Shown: piece by piece, positions 11,038 to 22,767 of the stretch
Layout: every line of letters begins with the position of its first letter
How positions within the stretch are numbered: position 1 is the first letter of the stretch
DNA from: Triticum aestivum
Taxonomy: Eukaryota; Streptophyta; Magnoliopsida; Poales; Poaceae
Direction: 5' to 3'
Length of the DNA stretch: 64,000 nucleotides
Assembly: GCF_018294505.1 (NCBI RefSeq)
Contig: NC_057802.1
Span: 310,207,137 to 310,271,136, forward strand
Program-made: the position numbers and the translations under genes
The notes under the pieces: generated by a model
What the model was told of the DNA's origin: nothing
Database searches by the model: none
The model's input: only the letters and a program-made list of their open reading frames with translations

Positions 11038-12867
11038 TTGATTTCTGCACCTATTGTTCAGCCACCTGATTGGAATTTACCCTTTGAAATTATGTGTGAT
11101 GCTAGTGATTATGCTGTAGGTGCTGTTCTAGGACAAAGAGTTGATAAGAAATTAAATGTTATCCAATATGCTAGTAAAAATCTAGACAGTGCCCAGAGAA
11201 ATTATGCTACTACTGAAAAAGAATTTTCAGCAGTTGTATTTGCTTGTGATAAGTTCAGACCTTATATTGTTGATTCTAAAGTAACTGTTCACACTGATCA
11301 TGCTGTTATTAAATATCTTATGGAAAAGAAAGATGCTAAACATAGACTTATTAGATGGGTTCTCTTGCTACAAGAATTTGATTTGCATATTACTGATAGA
11401 AAGGGAGCTGAGAACCCCGTTGCAGACAACTTATTTAGGTTAGAGAATGTTCTTGATGACCCGCTACCTATTGATGATAGCTTTCCTGATGAACAATTAG
11501 CTGTCATAAATGCTTCTCGTACTGCTCCATGGTATGCTGATTATGCTAATTACATTGTTGCTAAATTTATACCACCTAGTTTCACATACCAGCAAAAGAA
11601 AAAGTTTTTCTATGATTTAAGACATTACTTCTGGGATGACCCACACCTTTATAAAGAAGGAGTAGATGGTGTTATTAGACGTTGTGTACCTGAGCATGAA
11701 CAGGAACAGATCCTACGCAAGTGTCACTCCGAGGCTTATGGAGGACACCACGCTGGAGATAGAACTGCACATAAGGTATTGCAATCCGGTTTTTATTGGC
11801 CTACTCTTTTCAAAGATGCTCGTAAGTTTGTCTTGTCTTGTGATGAATGTCAAAGAATTGGTAATATTAGTAGACATCAAGAAATGCCTATGAACTATTC
11901 ACTTGTTATTGAACCATTTGATGTTTGGGGCTTTGATTATATGGGACCGTTTCCTTCCTCTAATGGGTATACACATATTTTAGTTGTTGTTGATTACGTT
12001 ACTAAGTGGGTAGAAGCTATTCCAACTAGTAGTGTTGATCATAACACCTCTATTAAGATGCTTAAAGAAGTTATTTTTCCGAGGTTTGGAGTCCCTAGAT
12101 ACTTAATGACTGATGGTGGTTCACATTTTATTCATGGTGCTTTTCGTAAAATGCTTGCTAAGTATGATGTTAATCATAGAATTGCATCTCCATACCACCC
12201 ACAGTCTAGTGGTCAAGTAGAACTGAGTAATAGAGAGATTAAATTAATTTTGCAAAAGACTATTAATAGATCTAGAAAGAATTGGTCCAAGAAACTTGAT
12301 GATGCGTTATGGGCCTATAGAACTGCATATAAAAATCCTATGGGTATGTCTCCGTATAAAATGGTTTATGGAAAAGCATGTCACTTACCTCTCGAACTAG
12401 AACATAAGGCTTATTGGGCTATTAAAGAGCTCGATTATGATTTCAAACTTGCCGGTGAGAAGAGACTATTTGACATTAGCTCACTTGATGAGTGGAGAAC
12501 CCAGGCCTATGAGAATGCCAAACTGTTTAAAGAAAAAGTTAAGAGATGGCATGACAAAAGGATGCAAAAGCGTGAGTTTAATGTAGGTGATTATGTTTTG
12601 TTATACAACTCTCGTTTAAGATTTTTTGCAGGAAAACTCCTCTCTAAATGGGAAGGTCCTTACGTTATCGAGGAGGTCTATCATCCCGGTGCCATAAAAA
12701 TCAACAACTTCGAAGGCACAAATCCGAAGGTGGTGAATGGTCAAAGAATCAAACATTATATCTTAGGTAATCCCATAAATGTTGAAACCAATGTTATTGA
12801 CACCGTAACCCCAGAGGAGTACATAAGGGACACTTTCCAGAACGTTTCAGACTCCGAAAAGGAATAG
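11038..12867 (+). CDS. pol: Element A RNase H and integrase segment of pol
   Basis: Open for 609 codons, offset by one frame from the RT segment. RNase H starts near residue 16 ([11 protein letters not shown], then [25 protein letters not shown]). The integrase HHCC finger is around residues 228-280 ([10 protein letters not shown], then CDECQ). The DD35E core has Asp300, Asp359 and Glu395 ([21 protein letters not shown]). A C-terminal GPY/F-type module ([11 protein letters not shown]) follows near 540. It removes the RNA strand and inserts the cDNA in the nucleus. All three integrase acidic residues are present, so this half looks intact although separated from RT. Confidence 0.92.
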   Translation: MISAPIVQPPDWNLPFEIMCDASDYAVGAVLGQRVDKKLNVIQYASKNLDSAQRNYATTEKEFSAVVFACDKFRPYIVDSKVTVHTDHAVIKYLMEKKDAKHRLIRWVLLLQEFDLHITDRKGAENPVADNLFRLENVLDDPLPIDDSFPDEQLAVINASRTAPWYADYANYIVAKFIPPSFTYQQKKKFFYDLRHYFWDDPHLYKEGVDGVIRRCVPEHEQEQILRKCHSEAYGGHHAGDRTAHKVLQSGFYWPTLFKDARKFVLSCDECQRIGNISRHQEMPMNYSLVIEPFDVWGFDYMGPFPSSNGYTHILVVVDYVTKWVEAIPTSSVDHNTSIKMLKEVIFPRFGVPRYLMTDGGSHFIHGAFRKMLAKYDVNHRIASPYHPQSSGQVELSNREIKLILQKTINRSRKNWSKKLDDALWAYRTAYKNPMGMSPYKMVYGKACHLPLELEHKAYWAIKELDYDFKLAGEKRLFDISSLDEWRTQAYENAKLFKEKVKRWHDKRMQKREFNVGDYVLLYNSRLRFFAGKLLSKWEGPYVIEEVYHPGAIKINNFEGTNPKVVNGQRIKHYILGNPINVETNVIDTVTPEEYIRDTFQNVSDSEKE

Positions 12868-12972
12868 GTATGTGGTACGGTAAGTAAACCGACTGCAAAA
12901 CAGTTATAACAGCAAATTTTCTACATTTTGGAATACTTAAGAAAATAGGAAAATAAGAAGTAGTCTGGAAAG

Positions 12973-13110
12973 GACACGAGGCATCCACGAGGGTGGAGGG
13001 CGTGCCCTACCCCCTGGGCGCGCCCCCTGCCTCGTGGACACCTCGTGTGCCCTCCGGACTCCGTCTTCTTGCACGATACTTCTTTTGGTCGGCAAAAATT
13101 CATTATATAA
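12973..13110 (+). promoter_or_regulatory. Internal LTR-like hairpin plus TATA box before the 3' ORF (A)
   Basis: Arms ACACGAGG/CCTCGTGT enclose CCACGAGG/CCTCGTGG around a GGGCGCGCC core (12973-13049). TATATAA follows at 13104-13110, 83 nt before the ATG of the 3' ORF. The upstream 'ttttggaatacttaag' and the hairpin resemble the same element's LTR at 5205-5322. Role as an internal promoter or RNA structure is inference. Confidence 0.45.
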
Positions 13111-13192
13111 TCTCTCGAAGGTTTTGACCACTGTACCACGATAAAATCCTTTGTTTTTGTTTTGAGTTGTTTCTGCCGCAGATTAGAGCAAT

Positions 13193-13456
13193 ATGTCATC
13201 CCAGGATTCGGAGGGAGAAAGCTATGTGGCTGATTACCTTGCAGACCCTAAGGTCTACGAGAACTTGGAGCACTGTGGTTGGACCACGGAGGAAGAAGAA
13301 GACTATGATCCTAGGGGAAAGGAGGAGACGAGCTCGGATGAAGATCAAGTCCCATTACCTCAACCTGGGGACATGCATGTGGAGTTCAAAAATTCAAGCC
13401 TCCCTGATGGAGCAAAGAAACCTAAGATCGAGTTTATCCCTTTTCGCCTAAGGTAG
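13193..13456 (+). CDS. Element A small 3' ORF, acidic, unknown function
   Basis: 87 codons, starting MSSQDSEGES, very acidic (EEEEDYDP, SSDEDQ). After the stop the sequence still encodes a heptad-like stretch (LEQEIDDLREQNSILKRKL) in another frame up to the internal PPT-like tract, so the original protein was probably longer and ended in a coiled coil. It stands where Athila elements carry their env-like ORF, but no signal peptide or membrane segment is seen. Element D has a related reading frame at 26120-25710. Function unknown. Confidence 0.5.
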   Translation: MSSQDSEGESYVADYLADPKVYENLEHCGWTTEEEEDYDPRGKEETSSDEDQVPLPQPGDMHVEFKNSSLPDGAKKPKIEFIPFRLR

Positions 13457-13459
13457 GAG

Positions 13460-15157
13460 AACAAACAGGAACTATGCAAATAGATATTAAGCCTTGAGCA
13501 GGAGATCGATGACCTAAGGGAGCAAAATTCTATCCTCAAGCGCAAATTAAGGAAGAAGCCTATGTCATCAACAACTCCATCATCACCACCTCCGAAGAAA
13601 GAGACATAAACACATGGGTATGGGCACTCCCCTTGGCAACTACCAAGCTTGGGGGAGGTGCCCCGGTATCATATCACCATCACACTTCTATCTTTACCGT
13701 TTTTCTTAGTTTGATCCTTTTGGTTATATCTTGATCTAGTAGAATAAAGTTTAGTATGATCTAGCTTTGAGTTTTTGTGTTGATCCTTATCTATGTAATC
13801 GAGTCCGTGAGCTATATATAATAAAGATTAGTCTTGAGTCGAGGGCTTAGTTATCTTGCTATGATCTTGAGGGAATAAAAGAAAAAAGAAAGAATAAAAA
13901 GAAATAAAGAGATCATATTGATCTTGTGGAGAGTAATGACTTCACATATAAAGAGTATGATGAATAAAAATTGTTGAGAGTTGACAAACATAGTTTTGGT
14001 CATCGTTGCAATTAATAGGAAGTAATAAAGAAAGAGAGGTTTTCACATATAAATATACTATCTTGGACATCTTTTATGATTGTGAGCACTCATTAAAATA
14101 TTACATGCTAAAAAGTTGATGTTGGACAAGGAAGACAACGTAATGGGTTATGTTTTCTTATATCCGAAATAAATTATGTTGTCATGGATCATCCAACATG
14201 TTGAGCTTGCCTTTCCCCCTCATGCTAGCCAAATTCTTTGCACCAAGTAGAGATACTACTTGTGCTTCCAAATATCCTTAAACCCAGTTTTGCCATGAGA
14301 GTCCACCATATCTACCTATGGATTGAGTAAGATCCTTCAAGTAAGTTTTCATTGTTGCAAGCAATAAAAATTGCTCTCTAAATATGTATGATCTATTAGT
14401 GTGGAGAAAATAAGCTTTATACTAGCTTGTGATATGGAAGAAATAAAAGTGACGGACTGCATAATAAAGGTCCCTATCACAAGTGGCAATATAAAGTGAC
14501 GTTCTTTTGCATTAAAATTTTGCGCATCCAACCATAAAAGCACATGACAACCTCCGCTTCCCTCTGCGAAGGGCCTATCTTTTATTTTTGTCTTATACCT
14601 TATACAAGAGTCATGGTGATCTTCACCTTTCCTTTTTACACTTTATCCTTTGGCAAGCACTATGTGTTGCAAAGATCCTGATATATATATCCAATTGGAT
14701 GTGGGTTTTCATAAAGCATTATTGTTGACGTTACCCTTGAGGTAAAAGGTTGGGAGGCAAAACTATAAGCCCCTATCTTTCTCTATGTCCGATTAAAACT
14801 TCATACCCATAAGTATTGCATGAGTGTTAGCAATTGTGAAAGACTAAATGATAGTTGAGTATGTGGACTTGCTAAAAAGCTCTTATATTGACTCTTTCCG
14901 ATGTTACGATAAATTGCAATTGCTTCAATGACTAAGATTATAGTTTACTAGTTTTTCAATGAAGTTTTTGATTCATACTTGACATTGTGAATAGATTGTT
15001 ACTTTAGCATAAGAAATCATATGGCAATATATATGTTGCTATTCTAAGAATGATCATGACGCCCTCATGTCCGTATTTCATTTTATCAACACCTCTATCT
15101 CTAAACATGTGGACATATTTTTCGATATGGGCTTCCGCTTGAGGACAAGCGAGGTCT
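13460..15157 (+). other. Element A 3' non-coding region
   Basis: AT-rich with no credible ORF. A second PPT-like tract is at 13643-13658 (CAAGCTTGGGGGAGG). Near 14555-14580 is the block CTTCCCTCTGCGAAGGGCC, and near 14230-14300 a 'caaattctttgca...tacttgtgc' block. Both recur, in order, in the 3' non-coding parts of D, C and E. Confidence 0.7.
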
Positions 15158-15171
15158 AAGCTTGGGGGAGT
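15158..15171 (+). other. Polypurine tract of element A
   Basis: AAGCTTGGGGGAGT directly abuts the 3' LTR start and is the expected plus-strand primer site. Confidence 0.85.
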
Positions 15172-16663
15172 TGATACGTCCATTTTGCATCATGCTTTTA
15201 TATCGATATTTATTGCATTATGGGCTATTACTTCACATTATGTCACAATACTTATGCCTTTTCTCTCTTATTTTACAAGGTTTACATGAAGAGGGAGAAT
15301 GCCGGCAGCTGGAATTTTGGGCTGGAAAAGGAGCAAATATTAGAGACCTATTCTGCACAACTCCAAAAGTCCGGAAACTCCACGAAAGTCAGTTTTGGAA
15401 TATATTAAAAATATTGGCCGAAGAAAGCACCAGAGGGGGCCACCCACTGTCCACGAGGGTGGAGGGCGCGCCCCCTTGCCTCGTGGGCCACCTGGAAGCC
15501 CCCCGATGCCCATCTTCTGGTATAAGGTGTCTTTTGCCCTGAAAAAAAGCATAAGGAAGCTTTTGGGATGAAGTGCCGCCGTCTCGAGGCGGAACCTTGG
15601 CGGAACCAATCTAGGGCTCCGGCAGAGCTGTTCTGCCGGGGAAACATCCCTCCGGGAGGGGGAAATCGTCACCATCGATCCTCTCATCGGGAGGGGGTCA
15701 ATCTCCATCAACATATTCACCAGCACCATCTCCTCTCAAACCCTAGTTCATCTCTTGTATCCGATCTTTGTCTCAAAACCTCAGATTGGTACCTGTGGGT
15801 TGCTAGTAGTGTTGATTACTCCTTGTAGTTGATGCTAGTTGGTTTATTCGGTGGAAGATTATATGTTTAGATCCTTTATGCACATTAATACCCCTCTGAT
15901 TATGAACATGAATATGATTTGTGAGTAGTTACGTTTGTTCCTAAGGACATGGGAGAAGTCTTGTTATAACTAGTCATGTGAATTTGGTATTCGTTCGATA
16001 TTTTGATGAGATGTATGTTGTCTTTCCTCTAGTGGTGTTATGTGAACGTCGAATACATGACACTTCACCATTGTTTGGGCCTAGGGGAAGGCATTGGGAA
16101 GTAATAAGTAGATGATGGGTTGCTAGAGTGATAGAAGCTTAAACCCTAGTTTATGCGTTGCTTCGTAAGGGGCTGATTTGGATCCATATGTTTCATGCTA
16201 TGGTTAGGTTTACCTTAATTCTTCTTTCGTAGTTGCGGATGCTTGCACGGGGGGTTAATCATAAGTGGGATGCTTGTCCAAGGAAGGGCAGTACCCAAGC
16301 ACCGGTCCACCCACATATCAAATTATCAAAGTAACAAACGCGAATCATATGAGCATGATGAAAGCTAGCTTGACGATAATTCCCATGTGTCCTCGGGAGC
16401 GCTTTCCTTTATATAAGAGTTTGTCCAGGCTTGTCCTTTGCTACAAAAAGGATTGGGCCACCTTGCTGCACCTTGTTTACTTTTGTTACTTGTTACCCGT
16501 TACGAATTACCTTATCATAAAACTATCTGTTACCGATAATTTCAGTGCTTGCAGAGAATACCTTACTGAAAACTGCTTGTCATTTCCTTCTGCTCCTCGT
16601 TGGGTTCGACACTCTTACTTATCAAAAGGACTAGGATAGATCCCCTATACTTGTGGGTCATCA
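15172..16663 (+). repeat. 3' LTR of element A
   Basis: Same termini as 4985-6487. The hairpin core (about 15449-15490) is shortened, having lost its central 'ctaccccctggg' part, while an extra 'ctgttctgccgggg' segment lies near 15627. Confidence 0.93.
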
Positions 16664-16801
16664 CTGGCACTGGGCACTATGCCAATAGGTTAGTCCCAAA
16701 AAATGATATGAAGTTGCTATAAAATGATTGTAAAACATCCAAGAATGATAATATAACAACACGGAACAATAAAAAATTATAGATACACTGGAGACATATC
16801 A
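16664..16801 (-). mobile_element. Solo LTR B1, proximal part after element A
   Basis: Continues 3509-4984; 16664-16668 is the TSD copy of A. It ends GGAGACATATCA, the LTR start on the minus strand. The 'ctggcactgggc...ataggttag' text matches 54878-54904 in LTR B2. Confidence 0.85.
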
Positions 16802-17095
16802 CAGCTGGAATATCTTCAGTCTCTTTGGCTTCAGGCTCTTGGGCAGTATGTGAAGGGATGGCTTCAAGAAACACTTCACGTGCTATTAAGCTTGTGGTTT
16901 GCACATCCTCTTCAGGGATACTTGACATGGAGACAGAGGGCCTTGGGCCTTTGCGAAGCCTGCAGAATGCTGGCGACACGTGAGGGGATGGTTGTGTCTT
17001 CTCCACGTCGTCTGGTGTTGCTTGGGGGTCTTAATCACTTGTGTAGCGACTTGGCTGGTGGTGTACGCGGGATCACTTCATGCAGAGGTGAGTGG
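16802..17095 (-). pseudogene. Remnant G, N-terminal side
   Basis: Minus-strand frame 17006-16802, acidic and Ser/Pro/Thr-rich (EAKETEDIPA), runs into LTR B1. On the far side of B1 (3508 downward) the same frame continues DENQEEEEHVV, which supports the B1 boundary. The right side is cut by the E LTR at 17096. Function unknown. Confidence 0.5.
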
Positions 17096-18488
17096 TGATA
17101 ACCCACAAGTATAGGGGATCGCAATAGTTTTCAAGGGTAGAGCATTCAACCCAAATTTATTGATTCGACACAAGGGGAGCCAAAGAATATTCTCGAGTAT
17201 TAGCAGCTGAGTTGTCTATTCAACCACACCTGAAAGACTTAATATCTGCAACAAAGTATTTAGTAGAAAAGTAGTATGGAAGTAATGGTAACGATAACAG
17301 AAGTAACAGTAGCAATTTTATAGTGATTGTAACAGTGGCAACGTCAAAGTAACTTGGCAAAGATCAATATATGAAAAGCTCGTAGGCACTGGATCAATGA
17401 TGGATAATTATGTCGGATGGCATTCATCATGCAACAGTCATAACCTAGGGTGACACAGAACTAGCTCCAATTCATATGTAGGCATGTATTCCATATATAG
17501 TCATACGTGCTTATGGAAAAGAACTTGCATGGCATCTTTTATCCTCCGTCCCGTGGCAGCGGGGTCCTAAAGGAAACTAAGGGATATTAAGGCCTCCTTT
17601 TAATAGAGAACCGGAACAAAGCATTAGCACTTAGTGAATACATGAACTCCTCAAACTATGGTAATCACCGGAAAGAATCCCAATTATTGTCACCTTGGGG
17701 TATGCGGATCATAACTCGTAATAGGTGTCTACAACTTGCAAGATCGGATCAAGAACACAAATTTATTCATGAAAACATAATAGGTTCACGTCTGAAATCA
17801 TGGCACTCGGACCCTACTGACAAGCATTAAGCATAGCAAAGTCATAGCAACATCAATCTCAGAATATAGTGGATACTAGGGATCAAACCCTAACAAAACT
17901 ATCTCGATTACATGATAAATCTCATCCAGCCCATCACCATCTAGCAAGCTTGCGATGGAATTACTCACTCCCGGCGGTGAGCATCATGAAATTGGTGATG
18001 GAGGAAGGTTGGTGATGATGATGGCGACGAATCCCCCTCTCCTGAGCCCCAAACGGACTCCAGATTAGCCCTCCTGATGAAGAACAGGAGGAGGCAGCAG
18101 CTCAGTATCGTAAAACGCGATGAATCCTTCTCTTTGATTTTTTCTCCCTGAATAGGGTTATATAGAGTTGGAGTTAAGGTCGGAGGAGATCCAGGGGGCC
18201 CACAAGCCCTCTAGGCATGCCCAAGTGGGGGCGCGCCCCCCAGGCTTGTGGCCTCTGGGTGGACCCCCTCTGGATAATTCTTGCGCCAATATTTTTTATA
18301 TATTCCAAAAATATCCTCCGTAAATTTTCAGGTCAATCCGAGAACTTTTATTTTTGCACAAAAATAACACCATGGCAATTCTGCTGAAAACAGCGTCAGT
18401 CCGGGTTAGTTCCATTCAAATCATGCAAATTAGAGTCCAAAACAAGGGCAAAAGAGTTTGGAAAAGTAGATACGATGGAGACGTATCA
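17096..18488 (-). repeat. 3' LTR of element E
   Basis: Plus-strand ends are TGATAACCCACAAG and GGAGACGTATCA. It corresponds to the C LTRs (29874-31277 and 38098-41062). Its GC-rich hairpin is at 18194-18254 (arms CCACAAGCC/GGCTTGTGG). Confidence 0.9.
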
Positions 18489-18502
18489 ACTCCCCCAAGC
18501 TT
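18489..18502 (-). other. Polypurine tract of element E
   Basis: Minus strand TTAAGCTTGGGGGAGT abuts the LTR start. Confidence 0.8.
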
Positions 18503-20760
18503 AACCCATTGCTTGTCCTCAAGCAATTCAATTGACAAACTGAAAGTGACAAAGAAAAACTTTTACAAACTCTGTTTGATCTTGTTGTTGCAAATATGTA
18601 TAGCCAGCATTCAGGGTTTCATCAAAGATTATGAACTAACCATATTCACAGTAACATTTAGGTCTCACATTTACTCGTATCAATGGCATAATCAACTAGC
18701 GAGCAATAATAATATATCTTGGATGACAACACTTTTTCAAAACAATCATGATACAATATGATATAATGGTATCTCGCTAGCCCTTTCTAAGATCGCAAAA
18801 CATAAATGTAGAGCACCCCTGAAGATCAAGGACTGACTAGACATTATAATTCATGTCAAAAGAGATCCAGTCACACTCATACTCAATATCAATTAATAAC
18901 AAAGCATACAAATGACAATGGTGTTCTCTAAGTGGTGCTTTTTATGAGAGGATGATGACTCAACAATAAAAGTAAATAGATAGGCCCTTCATAGAGGGAA
19001 GCAGGGATTTGCAGAGGTGCCAGAGCTTGGAGCTTTTAAAACATAGATGAATATAATTTTGAGCGGTATGCTTTCATTGTCAACATGACAACCAAGAGAT
19101 CTCACTATCTTCCATGCTAGATACATTATAGGCGGTTCCCAAACAGAATGGTAATTTGTTTACTCCCCCTCCACCAACAATCACACTCCACGGCTAGCCG
19201 AATCACGGGTACCGTCCATACCAACAACAATCCAGGGGGAGTTTTGTTTGATATTTATATTTTGATTTGATTTAGAGCATGGAACTAGGCATCCCGAATA
19301 CCAGCCACTTTCTCATGAATGACAAGTGAATAAACACTCATCGTGAGAATAACCCACCTATCATGGAAGATACTGACAGCCCCTAGTCGCTACACGAGCG
19401 ATTCGGGCATACAAAATGGATTATTATTTGAAGGTTTAGAGTTTGGCACATGCAAATTTACTTGGAACAGCAGGTAAATACCGCATATAGGTAGGTATGG
19501 TGGACTCATATGGAACAACTTTGGGTTTAAGGAAGTGGATGCACAAGCAGTATTCCCGCTTAGTACAAGTGAAGGCTAGCAAAAGATTGAGGAGCGACCA
19601 ACTAGAGAGCGTCAACGGTCATAAACATGCATTGATATTAACCAACATTGAGTGCAAGCATGAGTAGGATATAAATCACCATGAACATAAATATCGTGGA
19701 GGCTATGTTGATTTTGTTTCAACTACATGCGTGAACATGTGCCAAGTCAGGCCACTTGAATCATTCAAAGGAGGATACCATCCTATCATACTACATCATA
19801 ACCATTTTAAAATGCATGTTGACACTCAAGACAAACCATTATACACTCCTAGCTAATTAAGCATGGCATGGGTCACTATTATCTCTAATTGTCATTGCAA
19901 ACATGTTTCATTCATAATGGGCTGAATCAAGAAGGATGAGCTAATCATATTTACAAAAACAAAATAGATTGAGTTCGTACCAGCTTTTCTCCATATCAAT
20001 CATTTCATCAAATATCGTCATTATTGCCTTTCACGTGCACGACCAAACTGTGTGAATAATAATAAGAGTGCACATGCTTTGGACTAAGCTGGAATCTGCA
20101 AACTTTTATTCAAAGGAGAAGACAAGGTAATATGGGCTCTCTGTTAGATCAACAATAATGCATATGAGAGCCACTCAACATTTTCATCGTGGTCTTCTCC
20201 TTACGACCCAAAGAAAAGGAAAAGAATTTCAGAGAAACACATTGAAATATTTTTGGAGTTTTTATTTTTCTGAAGAAAGTAAAACAAGGGTGAGAAAAAC
20301 TATTTACACGGGAAAACTCCCAACAAGCAAAAAGAAGAACGAGAAATCTTTTTGGGTTTTCTTTTAATAATACTACTAAATAAACTGAAAATAAAAACTT
20401 AAAAAGAAGTGAAAACTATTTTTTTGGATTTTCTCAAAGTTTTTCAAACTTACAAGAAGAAAGCAAGAAAAATAAACTAACATGGATGATACAATGGAAA
20501 AGGATGAACACCGACAACTGGAATGAGTGTGTGAACACGAATGTAATGTCGATGAGAAATACGTACTCCCCCAAGCTTAGGCTTTTGGGCTAAGTTGGTC
20601 TAGGGCCACGGCTGGCCTAGCGGATATCCAACATTGTAGTTGGGGTTGTACTGAGCTGCGACAGCTACTGCTTGAAGGGCTGCCTCATGGAGACGAGCGA
20701 CCTTCCCCTCTCTCTCGTACTCGTCCGCCTCCTCTCTGGTTATGAAGTATCTTCGTTTTA
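18503..20760 (-). other. Element E 3' non-coding region
   Basis: Two kb without a credible ORF. It is collinear with 31292-33316 in C. It holds the 'aggcccttcatagagggaagcagg' type block near 18984-19010, a 'gggtttaagg..gtggatgcacaagcag' block near 19525-19560, and a second PPT-like tract CTCCCCCAAGCTTAGG at about 20565-20580, just past the ORF end. Confidence 0.7.
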
Positions 20761-20761
20761 C

Positions 20762-21529
20762 CTAAAAGTCAAAGAAGGTAGGAGTAGGAAGTGTAATACG
20801 GAAGACACACTCCCTGTCAAAGATTAGCCGGTACTGGAGGGACTGTTCGTTTCTCTCAAGGAACTGGTAATGCACCCTAGGATTATAATCAAGGTAAGCT
20901 GGTGGCAAAGGAAAATAACTTTCTTTTATTGGGACTGCAAAATACCGAGCTAAACGAGTGGCATATATTCCACCAAAGAAGTCTCCATCTTTAGCATTAT
21001 TATGCAGTCGACGTGCAATGATAGCCCCCAAGTTAAACCTTTTATCATTCATTACTGCGCTCTTAAGAACAATGAGATCAGAGGCGCAAAGGTGGCTATG
21101 ATCATGTTTACCATTAATGCATCTACCTATGAAGAGAGCAAAGTAATGTAAAGCAGGAAAGTGAATGCTCCCTATGGTAGCTTGTGTTATGGTTCTGGTT
21201 TCTCCTACAGTAATGCTAGCAAGGAACTCAGAACAATTAGATTTACGAGGTTCAGTACAACTGCCCCATTGTGGAATTTTATATGCATCACTAAAATCTT
21301 CCAGGTCCATGGTAAATGATTTATCATAAAGATCAAACAAAACAGAATGTGTATTGCGCTGAACAGAATACTTAAATCTCCTCACAAAGGAATGAGTAAG
21401 GTTGTAGTACTGAGGACACTTATCTGACACGAAGTTCGTCAGCTCAGCGTTATGAACATACGCATATAATTCATCCTTGAAACCGGCATGGGTCATGAAA
21501 TTATCCGATGGCCTTTCGCAAGGTTGCAC
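20762..21529 (-). pseudogene. Element E Athila-ORF1-like 3' ORF, damaged copy
   Basis: 255 codons, homologous along its length to 33317-34414: ITVGETRTI, SIHFPALHYFALFIGRC, GAIIARRL, FFGGIYATRLARY and LPPAYLDY line up in order. It ends early at TFFDF; past the stop the frame still encodes an end like that of C (YNPNYNVGYPLGQPWP near 20600), so the stop is probably secondary. The N-terminus is also altered. The family role is unknown; the ORF stands in the env position of Athila-type elements but has no membrane features. Confidence 0.6.
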
Positions 21530-22381
21530 TAGAGCCTCCCTTGGTGGTTCGCTGGCTCACGTATCGCGAGCCTTGGAGATTTCTTCTATGAGGTACCACC
21601 TTGGAACACTTTCCTCAACATTTACTTCCCCTGAAACATTTCTGAAATTTCTACTGACTCAAAATAAAAGTGAATCAAACTCAACAAAACTAATAGCAAC
21701 TACTCCCACAAGTGTCTAGAGGCTATATCATGCAACAAAACTACTTTGAACCATATAAATTTGACATGCAAGATCAAGAACATGGTCACCACAGCAGCAA
21801 AAATTTGCAATATATAAAGCAGTAGAGTAAAAACTAATTGGGCCATTGGAGGAGTCACATATCGAAGAACAATCCCCTAAAACAGTTTTGCAAATGGAGC
21901 TTTGAGCAAGGAGATCGAAAATGGTAGCAAAATGAGCTAGAACACGGGTTTGAGCAATGGTGGGATTTTTTCTGGAGGAAGACGAAGTGGATGGGTGCTG
22001 GCATAAGTGAGGGGGGCCCACGTGGGACCCACAAGCCCTATATGCGCGCCCAAGGGGGTGGGCGTGCCCTGTGGGCTTGTGGCCCACTGGTGCACCTCCC
22101 TGAGGTGTTTTCAGTGCCAAAAATTCTTAAATATTGCACAAAAATTCATGCTAAATTTTCAGGGCATTCGGAGAACTTTTATTTTCTGGTCATTTCTTAT
22201 TGCACAGATAATTCAGAAAACAGAGAAATAATAGTATTTTGCTTTATTTATTCTAAATAACAGAGAGTAAAAAAGGGGGTACAAAGAGTTGTGCTTCCTA
22301 ACTTCATCCATCTCATGCCCATCAAAAGGAATCCATTAATAAGGTTGATCAAGTCTTATTAACAAACTTCTTCCGAACGAG
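21530..22381 (-). promoter_or_regulatory. Element E spacer with internal LTR-like hairpin
   Basis: No gene. At 22011-22090 arms CCCACAAGCC/GGGCTTGTGG flank a GCGCGCCC-rich core. The text beside it ('ttttcagggcattcggagaacttttatttt', about 22155-22185) resembles the element's own LTR at 18329-18355. The module sits upstream of the 3' ORF on the minus strand. Promoter or structural role is inference. Confidence 0.4.
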
Positions 22382-22767
22382 ATGAAACCGGAGAATTTTC
22401 AAATAACACTAGGTTACCTCAACGGGGATATGCATGTCCCCAACAATAAGAATATCATATTTCTTTTTGACAGTAGGAAGTGGGAATTTAAAATCTCCAA
22501 TAGCAATTGTTGGAATTTCTCCAATAGAGTTGATACTACACTTGAGGTTCTTTCTTCAGAAAGTGCACCGTATGCTCATTACCATTAACATGAAAAGCGA
22601 CATTGCCCTTGTTGCAATCAATAACAGCCCCCGGAGTATTCAAGAAGGGTCTACCAAGGATGATCGACATACTGTCGTCCTCAGGTATATCAAGAATAAC
22701 AAAGTCCGTTAAAATAGTAACATTTGCAACTACGATAGGCACATCCTCACAAATACTGATGGGTATG
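22382..22767 (-). pseudogene. Element E protease C-terminal part
   Basis: Minus frame with FVILDIPEDDSMSIILGRP and FLNTPGAVIDC, the flap/GRPF part of a retropepsin. A stop at 22536 interrupts a frame that continues (KKYDILIVGDMHIP) as in C. The N-terminal half with the active site is across element D at 45626-45795. Confidence 0.7.

Larger units (their letters stand above)
4985..16663 (+). mobile_element. Element A: full-length Ty3/gypsy, Athila lineage
   Basis: It has two LTRs of about 1.5 kb (4985-6487 and 15172-16663), a PBS, gag-protease, RT, RNase H-integrase, a small 3' ORF and a PPT, in that order. Flanks are CTAGC (4980-4984) and CTGGC (16664-16668), a 5-bp TSD with one difference. 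It sits inside LTR B1. A solo Copia LTR (8255-9812) splits the coding region, and a short deletion near 10960 shifts the pol frame. The two LTRs differ by indels (hairpin core missing in the 3' LTR; a block near 15620 missing in the 5' LTR) and scattered substitutions, so the copy is not recent. The RT sequence style is Athila-like. Confidence 0.93.
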